From assembly GCA_016790425.1 (NCBI GenBank), contig JAEUPF010000105.1, positions 1 through 53,772 of the forward strand: a DNA stretch of 53,772 nucleotides. The letters are read 5' to 3'. Below the pieces are notes generated by a model, which worked only from the letters and a program-made list of their open reading frames with translations, was not told where the DNA came from and did no database searches. Below, piece by piece: positions 7,444 to 16,366 of the stretch. The position numbers and the translations under genes are program-made. How positions within the stretch are numbered: position 1 is the stretch's first letter; the number at the start of each line of letters is the position of its first letter. The DNA comes from Rubrivivax sp. (GTDB lineage: Bacteria > Pseudomonadota > Gammaproteobacteria > Burkholderiales > Burkholderiaceae_C).

Positions 7444-9258
7444 ATGCCTGCCAAGCTGGGAGGGGCCTTCGCCGCCACGGTGACGGCCGTTGCGGCGCCG
7501 ATGCTGCTCGGGCATTGGATGCTGCTCGGGCAGGGCCTGTTCGCGCAGATCCTGGCGGTGGCGCTGTGGTGCCTGGCCGCCGCCGCGTGGACGCTGGTGG
7601 TCCCCGGTCATGTCGGCGTGCCGTGGCGCGCCTTGCGCCCGCTGCTGCTGGCGCTGGGCGGCGTGGCCTGCGGCGTCGCGGTCAGTGCCGCGGCACACCC
7701 GCCGCCGCCCGGGGTGTGGCTCGGGTCGCTGGGCGTGCTTGCCGCCGCGGCGCTGTTGGCAGCGGCGGGGGCGCGCGTGGCTGCGCAGGACGGCCCGAGT
7801 GCCGAACGAGCCACGCGTGCGCTGATGTGGGGGCTGGTGATCGCCGCCCTCGCTTCGCTGGTCGTGTCGGCGCTGCAACTCGTGGCCCCCGAGCGCTCGC
7901 CTTCGCTGCTGGTGGCGCCGGCCCGCACGCCGGGCCGCGCCAGCGGCAACCTCGATCAGCCCAGTCACCTGGCCCTGCTGCTGCTGTGGGCCTGGCTGGC
8001 GGTGGCGGCCTGGCCGGCGCGCGAGGCCGAGACCGCCGGCGCCAGCCCGGCAACGGCGCCCGATGCGGCCACCACCGCCTTCGCGGCCCCGGCCGGCGGC
8101 TCGTTCGTCGCTGCCTTCGCGTTGCAGGCCGGGCTCGTGGCCACGGCATCGCGCGCCGGCGTACTGACGAGCATGGTGATCGGCCTGTGGGCGGCACTGG
8201 ACCGCCGCCTGCCGCGGCCCACCGCCTGGCTGCTGTGGATCACCGCCCTCGTCGGCGTGGCGATGACGATCGGCCGCGCCATCGTGACGCCGGCCGCCTC
8301 GCTGGGCGCAGGCGCGTCGCTGGTGCGACCGGGCGCGCGCGGCGGCGTCTTCATGGACGCCGTGGAACTCATCCGCAGCGCGCCGCTGACCGGCGTGGGC
8401 TGGATGGAGTTCCAGCTGGCGTGGTCGCTGACGCCGCTGGGCGACCGCGGGCCGCGCTACTTCGACCACGCGCACAACCTCGTCATGCACCTGATGGCCG
8501 AGCTCGGTGTGCCGCTCGGGCTGGCCATCTGCGCAGCGTTGATCTGGGGCGCGGTGGCGCTGCTGCGCGGCCTGAAGCGGGTCGAGCCGGCGTTGCAGCC
8601 CCGCGCGCTGATGCTGGCCGCGATGCTGGGGGTGATCGGCCTGGCCAGCTTGTTCGACGCGCCGTTCTGGCACGCCTACCTGCTGCTGCCCTCGGCGTGG
8701 GCCTGGGGCTGCCTGGTCGGCATGCAGGCGGCCGGCGCGGCGGCAGCCGGTGCGCAGGCCCCGCCGGCCCCGTCGGCGACCCCCGGCCTGCCCGGCGCCG
8801 CGCCCGGCGGCGTGCCTGCCCCGCTGCGCCCCGCGGCCGATGCGCGCGGCCGCGCCGGCCTCGTCACCACGGCGCTGGCGTTGGCCGCTGCAACGCTCGT
8901 CGTGTGGCTCGATTTCCGCCAGGCCCTGGGCGACCGCGCCGCCCCGGGCCAGGGCAGCCGCCTCTTCGGCTACTACGCCGACCAGCGCCGCGCCGTCGCC
9001 GTGAAGGACGCGCCGCCGGAGCTGTTCCGCAGCGCCCGCTGGGTGTGGATCGACACCCAGCTGCTCGCGGCCTGGGTGGGCGCGCTCGAACGCGCCGGCC
9101 GCATCGAGGAAGCCCGCTTCCTCATGCAGCGCTCACGCGAGTTCCGCGACCCGGCTTACGGCCCCTGGCTCGCCGCCTGCCGCGTCGTCGAGCCGATGAA
9201 GCCGCCATCGCGCTGCCTGGCTCCCGCGCGCCCGTTGAGCTGGCAGGACTTCCGCTGA
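7444..9258 (+). CDS. Wzy/PglL-type O-antigen polymerase or O-oligosaccharyltransferase
   Basis: The 604-residue inner-membrane protein has about ten hydrophobic segments in its first 430 residues. The O-antigen ligase (Wzy_C) signature appears as a GNLDQPSHLAL motif in the middle and FDHAHNLVMHLMAELGVP before the last membrane pairs. After an Ala/Pro-rich linker (about 435-475) there is one more hydrophobic segment and a soluble C-terminal domain like the Wzy_C_2 region of PglL-type enzymes. Family members polymerise or transfer lipid-linked glycans in the periplasm. No glycosyltransferase or flippase gene is adjacent, which fits a stand-alone PglL-like enzyme, but specificity cannot be told. 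Start ATG at 7444, with no clear ribosome-binding site. Confidence 0.82.
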   Translation: MPAKLGGAFAATVTAVAAPMLLGHWMLLGQGLFAQILAVALWCLAAAAWTLVVPGHVGVPWRALRPLLLALGGVACGVAVSAAAHPPPPGVWLGSLGVLAAAALLAAAGARVAAQDGPSAERATRALMWGLVIAALASLVVSALQLVAPERSPSLLVAPARTPGRASGNLDQPSHLALLLLWAWLAVAAWPAREAETAGASPATAPDAATTAFAAPAGGSFVAAFALQAGLVATASRAGVLTSMVIGLWAALDRRLPRPTAWLLWITALVGVAMTIGRAIVTPAASLGAGASLVRPGARGGVFMDAVELIRSAPLTGVGWMEFQLAWSLTPLGDRGPRYFDHAHNLVMHLMAELGVPLGLAICAALIWGAVALLRGLKRVEPALQPRALMLAAMLGVIGLASLFDAPFWHAYLLLPSAWAWGCLVGMQAAGAAAAGAQAPPAPSATPGLPGAAPGGVPAPLRPAADARGRAGLVTTALALAAATLVVWLDFRQALGDRAAPGQGSRLFGYYADQRRAVAVKDAPPELFRSARWVWIDTQLLAAWVGALERAGRIEEARFLMQRSREFRDPAYGPWLAACRVVEPMKPPSRCLAPARPLSWQDFR

Positions 9259-9288
9259 GGCTTCGCAGCGGCGTCCCGCGGCCGCTTC

Positions 9289-10374
9289 TCAGAGCACGCC
9301 CGGCACGAAGCGGTAGCGCACGCGGGCCGCATAGGCGGCGTACTCGCCGTCGACGCGCCGCAGGTGGTCTTCCTCGGTCACCGCGCGCAGCACGTACAGC
9401 ATCGTCCAGCCGAGCACCGAGGCGAGCGACAGCACCCCGGTGAGCGGGCCGACGGCGAACGCCTGCATCACCGCGGGCGCGGCGGCGATCCACCAGGCCA
9501 TGTTCTTGCACGTGTAGGCCGGGTGCCGCACGAGCGCATAGGGCCCGCGCGCGACGATGCCGCGGTGGGTGAGGTTGCTCGCCTTCAGCCCCAGCGCCAC
9601 CGAGGCCGCGGTGTAGGCGGCCATCAGCGCCAGCAGGAGCCCGTTCAGGACCAGATGCACCGTCGTGTCGGTGAACTGCGGCAGGTCGGCGTTCTGGGCG
9701 CCCAGCACCATCGCCGTGTAGGAGTTGAACGGCGGATAGCACGCCAGCGCCGCCGCCCACCCGAGCAGCGTCGGGTCCACCGAGCGGATCTCGTTGCCGA
9801 GGCGGCGTGTTTCGACGAGGTAGCCGACGGTGAAGATGGCCACGTCGACGAAGAGGATCGCCTGCATCGCGAACCAGTAGCCGAAGCGGTCGAAGAGCCC
9901 GCGCAGGTCGAGCCCCGCCGCCCCGGCCTGCAGCAGGCCCTCGCCGTTGCGCCAGGCGGCCATGCAGAAGCCCAGCAGCGACATCACCATCAGCGGCCCG
10001 AAGAAGGCCTTCAGCAGCGTCGTCAGCAGCGCCAGCCGCACGGCCGGGTCGAGGGCGGGGCGCTGCTTGGTCGCCTGCGCCCGTAGCAAGCCGCCCAACC
10101 ACCGGACGCAGCGCAGCGACTTGCCGACCTCGGGCCCGCCTTCGGTGAAAGCCCACGCCACGAGGAGCACGCTGTAGAGGGCGGCAGCGGCCAGCAGGAA
10201 CTCGCGGCCGTCGAAGACGAGGCCGGCGGCGACGTGCACCTGCCGCATCTGTTCGCCGTTCCACGGCGCCAGCGCATACACGCCGCAGGCCAGCCATGTC
10301 GCCGCTACAGCGGCCGCGGCGTTGCGCATGCGCAGCCCGGCCTGGGCCGCCGGGAGGACGTCGTCTCGTCGCAT
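9289..10374 (-). CDS. Isoprenylcysteine-carboxyl-methyltransferase-like membrane protein
   Basis: The 361-residue protein has about eight hydrophobic segments and the ICMT/phospholipid methyltransferase signature near the C-terminus: GPYALVRHPAYTCKNMAWW followed by EEDHLRRVDGEYAAYAARVRYRFVPG. Such proteins methylate small lipophilic or prenylated substrates at the membrane using S-adenosylmethionine; the substrate here is unknown. The N-terminal half (to about 190) is longer than in simple ICMT proteins. It lies 32 bp after the RND permease gene, so it is probably the third gene of that operon. The ATG at 10374 lacks a clear ribosome-binding site; ATG 10329 is an alternative. Confidence 0.75.
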   Translation of the reverse strand: MRRDDVLPAAQAGLRMRNAAAAVAATWLACGVYALAPWNGEQMRQVHVAAGLVFDGREFLLAAAALYSVLLVAWAFTEGGPEVGKSLRCVRWLGGLLRAQATKQRPALDPAVRLALLTTLLKAFFGPLMVMSLLGFCMAAWRNGEGLLQAGAAGLDLRGLFDRFGYWFAMQAILFVDVAIFTVGYLVETRRLGNEIRSVDPTLLGWAAALACYPPFNSYTAMVLGAQNADLPQFTDTTVHLVLNGLLLALMAAYTAASVALGLKASNLTHRGIVARGPYALVRHPAYTCKNMAWWIAAAPAVMQAFAVGPLTGVLSLASVLGWTMLYVLRAVTEEDHLRRVDGEYAAYAARVRYRFVPGVL

Positions 10375-10406
10375 CGGCTGGCTGCGCGGGCGCTGCCCCG
10401 GCGGCG

Positions 10407-13400
10407 TCAGTCCGCCGCCGCGCCTTGCGCCAGTTCGGGCGTGCGGATCTCGCCGGGCACGCCCTTGCGCGCGAAGAGCGTGTAGACGGTGGGCACGACG
10501 AACACGGTGAGCAGCGTGCCGAAGGACATGCCGCCGACGATGACCCAGCCGATCTGCTGCCGGCTTTCGGCGCCGGCGCCGCTGGAAAGCGCCAGCGGCA
10601 GCGCCCCGAGCACCATCGCGCCGGTGGTCATCATGATCGGCCGCAGGCGCAGGCTCGCCGCTTCGACCACCGCCTCCATCACCGAGCGGCCCTGCTGGCG
10701 CAACTGGTTGGAGAACTCGACGATCAGGATGCCGTGCTTGCTGATGAGCCCCACCAGCGTGATGAGGCCGATCTGCGAGAACACGTTCAGCGTGCCGCCG
10801 GTGAGCCGCATTGCCGCCAGTGCGCCCACCATCGACAGCGGCACCGACAGCAGGATGACGAAGGGGTCGACGAAGCTCTCGAACTGCGCCGACAGCACGA
10901 GGAAGATGAACGCCAGCGCCAGCACGAAGACGATGCCGAGCGAGCCCGACGAGGCGCGGAACTCGCGGCTGACGCCGTTCAGTTCGGTGGCGTAGCCCGG
11001 CGGCAGCACCTTCAGCGCCGTGGCGTCCATGAAGCGCAGCGCCTCGTCGAGCGCGTAGCCCGGGGCCAGCGCGGCGGTGATCGTCACCGAGCGGCGCTGG
11101 TTGAAGTGGTTCAGCTCGCGCGGGCTCACCGCCTCGCGCACCTTGACCAGCGCCGACAGGGGCACCATCGTCTCGCCGCGCCCGCGCACGAAGATGCGCT
11201 CGATGTCCTCGGGCGTCACGCGCCCGGCGGCACCGGTCTGCACCATCACGTCGTACTGCTCGGCGTCGCGCTTGTAGCGCGTGACGACGCGGCTGCCGAG
11301 CATCGTCTCGACCGCCCGCGCCACCGCCTCCACCGACACCCCCATGTCGGCGGCGCGGGCGCGGTCGACGTCCATGAAGAGCTCGGGCTTGTTGAGCTGC
11401 AGATCGATGTCGGGCTGCACGATGCCCGCATTGCGCTGCATCTCGGCGACGAAGCGCTGTGCGACGCCGGCCATGTTGTCGTAGCTGTCGCTGCTGACGA
11501 TGACGAAGTTGATCGAGCGCTCGCGAAAGCCCTGGCCCAGGCTCGGCGGCGTGATCGGGAACACGCTGACACCGGGCAGGTTTCCGACCTTGGGCAGCAG
11601 GTCGCGCGCCAGCTCGATGGTCGTGCGCTTGCGCTCGTCCCAGTCGACGGTGCGCAGGAAGGCGCCGCCGCTGGAGACCTGGCCGCCGCCCATGAACATG
11701 AAGCGGCGGTCGAACTCCGGGTACTGCGCCGTGATGTCCTCGATGGCGTCGAGGTAGCGGGCGGTGTACTGCATCGTCGCGCCGTCGGGCGCCCGCACCG
11801 GCATGAAGACGACGCCGCGGTCTTCCAGCGGCGCCAGTTCGCTCTTGGCCGTGACGAAGAGCCAGGCGCTGGCCGCGCCGCTGGCCAGCATCACGCCCAC
11901 CACCGCCCAGCGCGCGCGCAGCGTCGCCCGCAGCATCGCGGTGTAGAGGGCGGTGGCGCGCACCAGCACCGTCTCCATGAAGCGGTCGAAGAAGTTCGGA
12001 TCCGGGTTGTGCCGCAGCAGCTTGCTGCACAGCATCGGCGTCAGCGTCAGCGCCACGAAGCCCGACACCAGCACGGCGCCGGCCAGCGTCAGCGCGAACT
12101 CGCCGAAGAGGCGCCCGGTGCGCCCCGGCGTGAAGGCCAGCGGCGCGAACACCGCCGCCAGCGTCAGCGTCATCGCCACCACCGCGAAGCTGATCTCGCG
12201 CACGCCCCTGAGCGCCGCCTGGAACGGCGTCATCCCTTCCTCGATGTGGCGGAAGATGTTCTCCAGCACCACGATCGCGTCGTCGACGACGAGGCCGATG
12301 GCCAGCACCAGCGCCAGCAGCGTCAGCGTGTTCACCGTGAAGCCGGCCAGCGCGATGAGCGCGAAGGCGCCCACCAGGCTGACGGGAATGGTGACCAGCG
12401 GGATGAACGAGGCGCGCAGCGTGCGCAGGAAGACGAACACCACCAGCGCCACCAGCACGATCGCTTCGATGACGGTCTTGAACACCGCCTTGATCGAGCG
12501 GTCGATGAAGACCGAGAGGTCGTTGGCCTGCACCACCGTCACCGAGGCGGGCAGGTCGCGCTGGATCAGCGGCATCACCGCGCGCACGCCGTCGGCCACT
12601 TCCATCGGGTTGGCGGTGGCGTTGCGGATGATGCCGGTGCTGATCGAGGGCACGCCGTTCAGGCGCACGCGGCTGCGCTCGCTGACCGCGCCTTCCTCGA
12701 CGCGCGCCACGTCGCGCAGCCTCACCGTGTAGCCGCCGGCCGTCTTCAGCGCGATCTCGTTGAACTGCGCCACCGTGTTGAGGTCGGTGCGCGATGTGAC
12801 GCTGAACTCGCGCTGGCGGCTTTCGATGCGCCCGGCCGGCACCTCGAGGTTCTGGCGCCTGAGCGCGTCCTCGACGTCCTGCACCGTGAGCCGGTAGGCC
12901 GCCAGTCGGTCGGGGTCGAGCCAGATGCGCATCGCGTACTTGCGGTCGCCGCCGATCTGAACGTCAGCGACGCCGGGCACCGTCTGCAGGCGCGGCTTGA
13001 CGACGCGGTTGATGAGGTCGGTCAGCTCCAGCGGCCCCATCGTCTCGCTGGTGTAGGCCAGCCAGATGGTCGGCGTGGCATCGGCCTCGACCTTGGCGAT
13101 GACGGGCTCGTCGGCCGCCTCGGGCAGGCGGGCGCGCACGCGCGAGACGCGGTCGCGCACCTCGGCGGCTGCGGTGTCGGGGTCTTTCGTGAGGCGGAAG
13201 CGCACCGTGATCTGGCTGAGCTCGGTGCGCGAGATCGAGGTCATGATGTCCACGCCGTCGATGCCGGCGATGGAGTCCTCCAGCGGCTTGGTCACCTGCG
13301 ACTCGATGACCTCGGAGCTGGCGCCCAGCAGCCGCGTCGAGACGTTGACCAGCGGCTCGTCGATGCGCGGGTACTCGCGCACGCTCAACTGCCTGAACGA

Positions 13401-13481
13401 GACCAGCCCCACCAGCACCAGCAGCAGCGACATCACGGTCGCCAGCACCGGGCGGCGGATCGACGTTTCCGACAGCTTCAT
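10407..13481 (-). CDS. RND-family efflux pump permease
   Basis: The 1024-residue inner-membrane proton antiporter subunit is of the hydrophobe/amphiphile efflux (HAE1/AcrB-like) family. It begins MKLSETSIRRPVLATVMSLL, the usual cytoplasmic start and first membrane helix, and has two large periplasmic loops and two sets of membrane helices. The helix-4 motif GLVVDDAIVVLENIFRHIEEG carries the paired aspartates used for proton relay. Length is normal. Its ATG overlaps the stop of the membrane-fusion gene by four bases (ATGA), so the two are translationally coupled. No outer-membrane TolC-like channel is encoded nearby, so a channel from elsewhere must be used. Confidence 0.93.
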   Translation of the reverse strand: MKLSETSIRRPVLATVMSLLLVLVGLVSFRQLSVREYPRIDEPLVNVSTRLLGASSEVIESQVTKPLEDSIAGIDGVDIMTSISRTELSQITVRFRLTKDPDTAAAEVRDRVSRVRARLPEAADEPVIAKVEADATPTIWLAYTSETMGPLELTDLINRVVKPRLQTVPGVADVQIGGDRKYAMRIWLDPDRLAAYRLTVQDVEDALRRQNLEVPAGRIESRQREFSVTSRTDLNTVAQFNEIALKTAGGYTVRLRDVARVEEGAVSERSRVRLNGVPSISTGIIRNATANPMEVADGVRAVMPLIQRDLPASVTVVQANDLSVFIDRSIKAVFKTVIEAIVLVALVVFVFLRTLRASFIPLVTIPVSLVGAFALIALAGFTVNTLTLLALVLAIGLVVDDAIVVLENIFRHIEEGMTPFQAALRGVREISFAVVAMTLTLAAVFAPLAFTPGRTGRLFGEFALTLAGAVLVSGFVALTLTPMLCSKLLRHNPDPNFFDRFMETVLVRATALYTAMLRATLRARWAVVGVMLASGAASAWLFVTAKSELAPLEDRGVVFMPVRAPDGATMQYTARYLDAIEDITAQYPEFDRRFMFMGGGQVSSGGAFLRTVDWDERKRTTIELARDLLPKVGNLPGVSVFPITPPSLGQGFRERSINFVIVSSDSYDNMAGVAQRFVAEMQRNAGIVQPDIDLQLNKPELFMDVDRARAADMGVSVEAVARAVETMLGSRVVTRYKRDAEQYDVMVQTGAAGRVTPEDIERIFVRGRGETMVPLSALVKVREAVSPRELNHFNQRRSVTITAALAPGYALDEALRFMDATALKVLPPGYATELNGVSREFRASSGSLGIVFVLALAFIFLVLSAQFESFVDPFVILLSVPLSMVGALAAMRLTGGTLNVFSQIGLITLVGLISKHGILIVEFSNQLRQQGRSVMEAVVEAASLRLRPIMMTTGAMVLGALPLALSSGAGAESRQQIGWVIVGGMSFGTLLTVFVVPTVYTLFARKGVPGEIRTPELAQGAAAD

Positions 13482-14854
13482 CGCGTGCCGGCCTGTGCAG
13501 CGGCCGGCCGCGCGGTGGCAGGCGACGGCGCGGCACGCGCGCCGGCTGCGCCGACGACCGCGGCGGTGGCGGCGTCCGCCGCTGCCGTGCCGCCTGCGCT
13601 GGCCGCTCCGGCAGCGCCCGCCGCGCCCGCCGCGCCCGCCGCGCCCGCCGTTCCCGCCGAGCCACTGGCGGGCCGCGCCGCCGGCACTGCCTGCGAAAGG
13701 TCGATCGCCCGCACCGGCGTGCCTTCGGGCCGCGGCAGCCGCGCCTGGCCGGCGGTGACGACGACGTCGCCGGCAAGCAGGCCCTCGAGGATCTCGACCT
13801 TGCCCGGCACGCGCAGCCCGACACGGGCCTCGATGCGTTGCGCCACGGCACGCCCGTCGGCACCGGTGACGACCTTGTAGACGTACTGCCGGGCGCCCAG
13901 CGGCACCAGCGCCTCCTCGGGCACGGCGACAGCGCCTTCGCGGCGCGAGAAGATGATGCGCGGCCGCGCGAACATGCCCGGCTTGAGCACCGCGCCGGGG
14001 TTCTGCACGCGCGCGCGCACGGTCAGCGCGCGGCCGTTGGCGTCCACCTGCGAGTTCAGCGCCAGCACCTGGCCGGCGAACACGGCGCCGGGCATCGCGT
14101 CCAGCGTCAGCTCCATCGGCAGCCCCGGCCGTGTGCGCGCGACGTAGCGCTCGGGCAGCGCGAACTCCACCTCCAGGGCCGACAGGTCCTCGATCTTGAC
14201 GATGTCGGCGCCGTCCTTGAGGTAGTCGCCGACATCGACCAGGCGCAGCCCCGCCGTGCCGTCGAACGGCGCGACGATGCGCATGCGCGCCAGCTGCGCC
14301 TCGGCCAGCGCCACCTGCGCCTCGGCCACCTGCAGCGCGGCGGCGTTCTGGTCCACCGCGCTCTGGCTGATGAAGCCCTGCGCCAGCAGTTCGCGGCTGC
14401 GCTGCAGGTTCGTGCGCGCAATGCTGGCCTGCGCCTTCGCCTGCTCGAGCTGGGCGCGCTGCAGCGTGTCGTCCAGTTGCACGAGCAACTGGCCGGCGCG
14501 CACCGGGCGGCCGTCGGCGAAGCCCAGGCGCGCGATGCGGCCGCTGACCTCCGGACGCACCATGACGCCCTGGCGCGCCTTCAGCGAGCCGACCGCCTGC
14601 ACGTCATCGACGATGGTCAGCGCTTCGGCCCGCGCCACTTCGACGGCCGCGGCGCCGCCGGGCCCGCCCGCGGTGGCCGCACTCGCCGCAGCTGCGCCCG
14701 CCCGTGCCGGCGCTGCCGCTGCCAGGCTCGTCGGGGACGCCGGCCGCTGCAACCACCATGCCGCCACCGCGACGAGCGCGATGCCGCTCGCGGCCATGCC
14801 CGTGTAGACCTTGTTCAACTGCTCGATCCGCTGCGCTCGAAGGAAGGGCGACAC
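13478..14854 (-). CDS. RND efflux periplasmic adaptor (membrane fusion protein)
   Basis: The adaptor of about 458 residues has an N-terminal membrane anchor (about 19-36), a barrel-sandwich start (VMVRPEVSGRIARLGFADG), an alpha-hairpin (about 125-190), IVAPFDGTAGLRLVDVGDYL, and beta-barrel and membrane-proximal parts. It bridges the permease and the outer-membrane channel. The last 75 residues are a low-complexity Ala/Gly/Pro tail with repeated GAA triplets, unusual for the family. The start is uncertain: the GTG at 14854 lacks a ribosome-binding site and lies in a short inverted repeat; TTG 14818 and ATG 14797 are in-frame alternatives that keep the anchor. First gene of the operon. Confidence 0.88.
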   Translation of the reverse strand: MSPFLRAQRIEQLNKVYTGMAASGIALVAVAAWWLQRPASPTSLAAAAPARAGAAAASAATAGGPGGAAAVEVARAEALTIVDDVQAVGSLKARQGVMVRPEVSGRIARLGFADGRPVRAGQLLVQLDDTLQRAQLEQAKAQASIARTNLQRSRELLAQGFISQSAVDQNAAALQVAEAQVALAEAQLARMRIVAPFDGTAGLRLVDVGDYLKDGADIVKIEDLSALEVEFALPERYVARTRPGLPMELTLDAMPGAVFAGQVLALNSQVDANGRALTVRARVQNPGAVLKPGMFARPRIIFSRREGAVAVPEEALVPLGARQYVYKVVTGADGRAVAQRIEARVGLRVPGKVEILEGLLAGDVVVTAGQARLPRPEGTPVRAIDLSQAVPAARPASGSAGTAGAAGAAGAAGAAGAASAGGTAAADAATAAVVGAAGARAAPSPATARPAAAQAGTR

Positions 14855-14927
14855 TGTATCGCCCGGGCGGCCGGTCTGCCGGCGCCGCGGCCACCTCGGT
14901 CCGAGGGCGGGGGGCCGCGGCGGCCCA

Positions 14928-15422
14928 TCAGCCGGAACGGCGCCGCGGCACCTGCGCCGCCGCCGCGATCACCTCGTCGACGCCGCGGTTGGCCAGCGCG
15001 TCGGCGCGCTCGTTGCCGGCGTTGCCGGCATGTCCCTTGACCCAGTGCCAGTGCACTTCGTGCAGCGCCGCCAGGCAATCGAGCCGGTTCCACAGCTCGG
15101 CGTTCTTCACCGGCTTGCCATCGGCCGTGCGCCAGCCGCGCTTCTTCCAGTTGTGGATCCACTCGGTGATGCCGTTGCGCACGTACTGGCTGTCGGTGTG
15201 GATGGCAACCTTGCAGCGCCGCTTCAGCGATGCGAGCGCCTCGATCACCGCGGTCAGCTCCATGCGGTTGTTGGTGGTGTCCGGCGCGCCGCCCCACAGC
15301 TCGCGCTCGTGCGCGCCACTGGCCAGCCACACGCCCCAGCCGCCGGGGCCGGGATTGCCGCGGCAGGCCCCGTCGGCGTAGACGGTGACTTCGGGCTCGG
15401 GGAAGCGCACGCCGGCATTCAT
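14928..15422 (-). CDS. rnhA: Ribonuclease HI
   Basis: The 164-residue enzyme cleaves the RNA strand of RNA-DNA hybrids (Okazaki primers, R-loops). The four catalytic acids are visible: Asp in [17 protein letters not shown], Glu in [13 protein letters not shown], Asp in [12 protein letters not shown] and Asp in [10 protein letters not shown]; the basic handle [20 protein letters not shown] is present too. The ATG overlaps the stop of the upstream methyltransferase (ATGA). The methyltransferase-rnhA pair is a conserved arrangement in beta- and gammaproteobacteria, but dnaQ, which often follows rnhA, is not here. Confidence 0.96.
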   Translation of the reverse strand: MNAGVRFPEPEVTVYADGACRGNPGPGGWGVWLASGAHERELWGGAPDTTNNRMELTAVIEALASLKRRCKVAIHTDSQYVRNGITEWIHNWKKRGWRTADGKPVKNAELWNRLDCLAALHEVHWHWVKGHAGNAGNERADALANRGVDEVIAAAAQVPRRRSG

Positions 15423-16282
15423 GCGTCGCTGCGCTCGCGCACCACCGGCGCCGTGCTGCCGTGCCGGCGCGCCACCGCGGCCGCAGCGGCACGCGGCCGC
15501 GTGCGCCAGTCGTGCCGGGCCAGGCCCACCAGGCGCATGCCGCGTACACGCTTGACCGCGCAGATCATGTACACCGCGCCCAGCACCGGCCACCAGCGGT
15601 CGCCGATGCGGTCCATCCACGCGAAGCGCTGCAACCAGCGCTCGCTGGCCAGCGGCGGCCGCCAGCAGCCGAAGCGGCCGCCTTCGACCTCGAAGCCGAG
15701 CAGACGCAACCAATCGCGGGCGCGCCAGTAGCCGATGAAGTCGCCCGCGGCCGGCAGGAACAGGCCGCGTCCGCGCCCCAGGCCGATGCTGCGGCGCGCG
15801 CCACCCAGGCGCTGGCGCAGGCCCCACAGGCTCGTCGGGTTGAAGCCGACGACGACGACGCGGCCGTCGGGCACCAGCACGCGCTCGACCTCGCGCAGCG
15901 TCTGGTGCGGGTCGCGCGCCAGCTCCAGCGAATGCGGCAGCACGACGAGGTCGATCGAGGCGTCAGGCAGCGGCAGCGCATCGAACTCGCAATGCAGCGC
16001 CGGCGCCGATGCGCCGGCCGTGGTGGCAGCCGGCTCGCTGGCCACCCGCGGCGGCAGCGGCAGCACCGGCGACAGGCGCAGCGAATCGGTGGCCACCCAG
16101 CGGTGCGGCATGCGGTTGGCGCGCAGGCCATCGAGTTCGGGCAGGCCGAGCTGCAAGGCGTGGAAGCCGAAGATGTCGGCCACTTCGCGGTCGATGCGCG
16201 CCTGCTCCCAGCCGAGCAGGTAGCGCCCGGGCGCGGTCTGAAGCCAGGCGTCCAACTCTATACTCGACTCGTCACGTGTCAT
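15419..16282 (-). CDS. SAM-dependent methyltransferase (YafS-like)
   Basis: The 287-residue protein has a Methyltransf_11-type core: a short N-terminal segment, the acidic [19 protein letters not shown] region and [21 protein letters not shown]. The usual glycine-rich SAM loop is degenerate, as in the E. coli YafS group. Those proteins sit between gloB and rnhA; this one precedes rnhA with a 4-bp overlap, which supports the assignment. Substrate unknown. It is divergent from mltD, 84 bp apart. gloB, expected in this neighbourhood, is missing. Start ATG at 16282. Confidence 0.82.
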   Translation of the reverse strand: MTRDESSIELDAWLQTAPGRYLLGWEQARIDREVADIFGFHALQLGLPELDGLRANRMPHRWVATDSLRLSPVLPLPPRVASEPAATTAGASAPALHCEFDALPLPDASIDLVVLPHSLELARDPHQTLREVERVLVPDGRVVVVGFNPTSLWGLRQRLGGARRSIGLGRGRGLFLPAAGDFIGYWRARDWLRLLGFEVEGGRFGCWRPPLASERWLQRFAWMDRIGDRWWPVLGAVYMICAVKRVRGMRLVGLARHDWRTRPRAAAAAVARRHGSTAPVVRERSDA

Positions 16283-16366
16283 GCCTCGAGCCGCCTTGCA
16301 TTCGCACCCGCACCCTTCGAGCCTCGTCGCGGGCATTCTAGTGAGGCACCGAGGGGCAGCCTGGCG

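Noticed and set aside
10296..13880. Very long open reading frame on the plus strand opposite the RND permease
   Set aside because: It is antisense to a complete, motif-rich RND gene; the translation is His/Arg/Asp-rich low-complexity typical of shadow frames in high-GC DNA.
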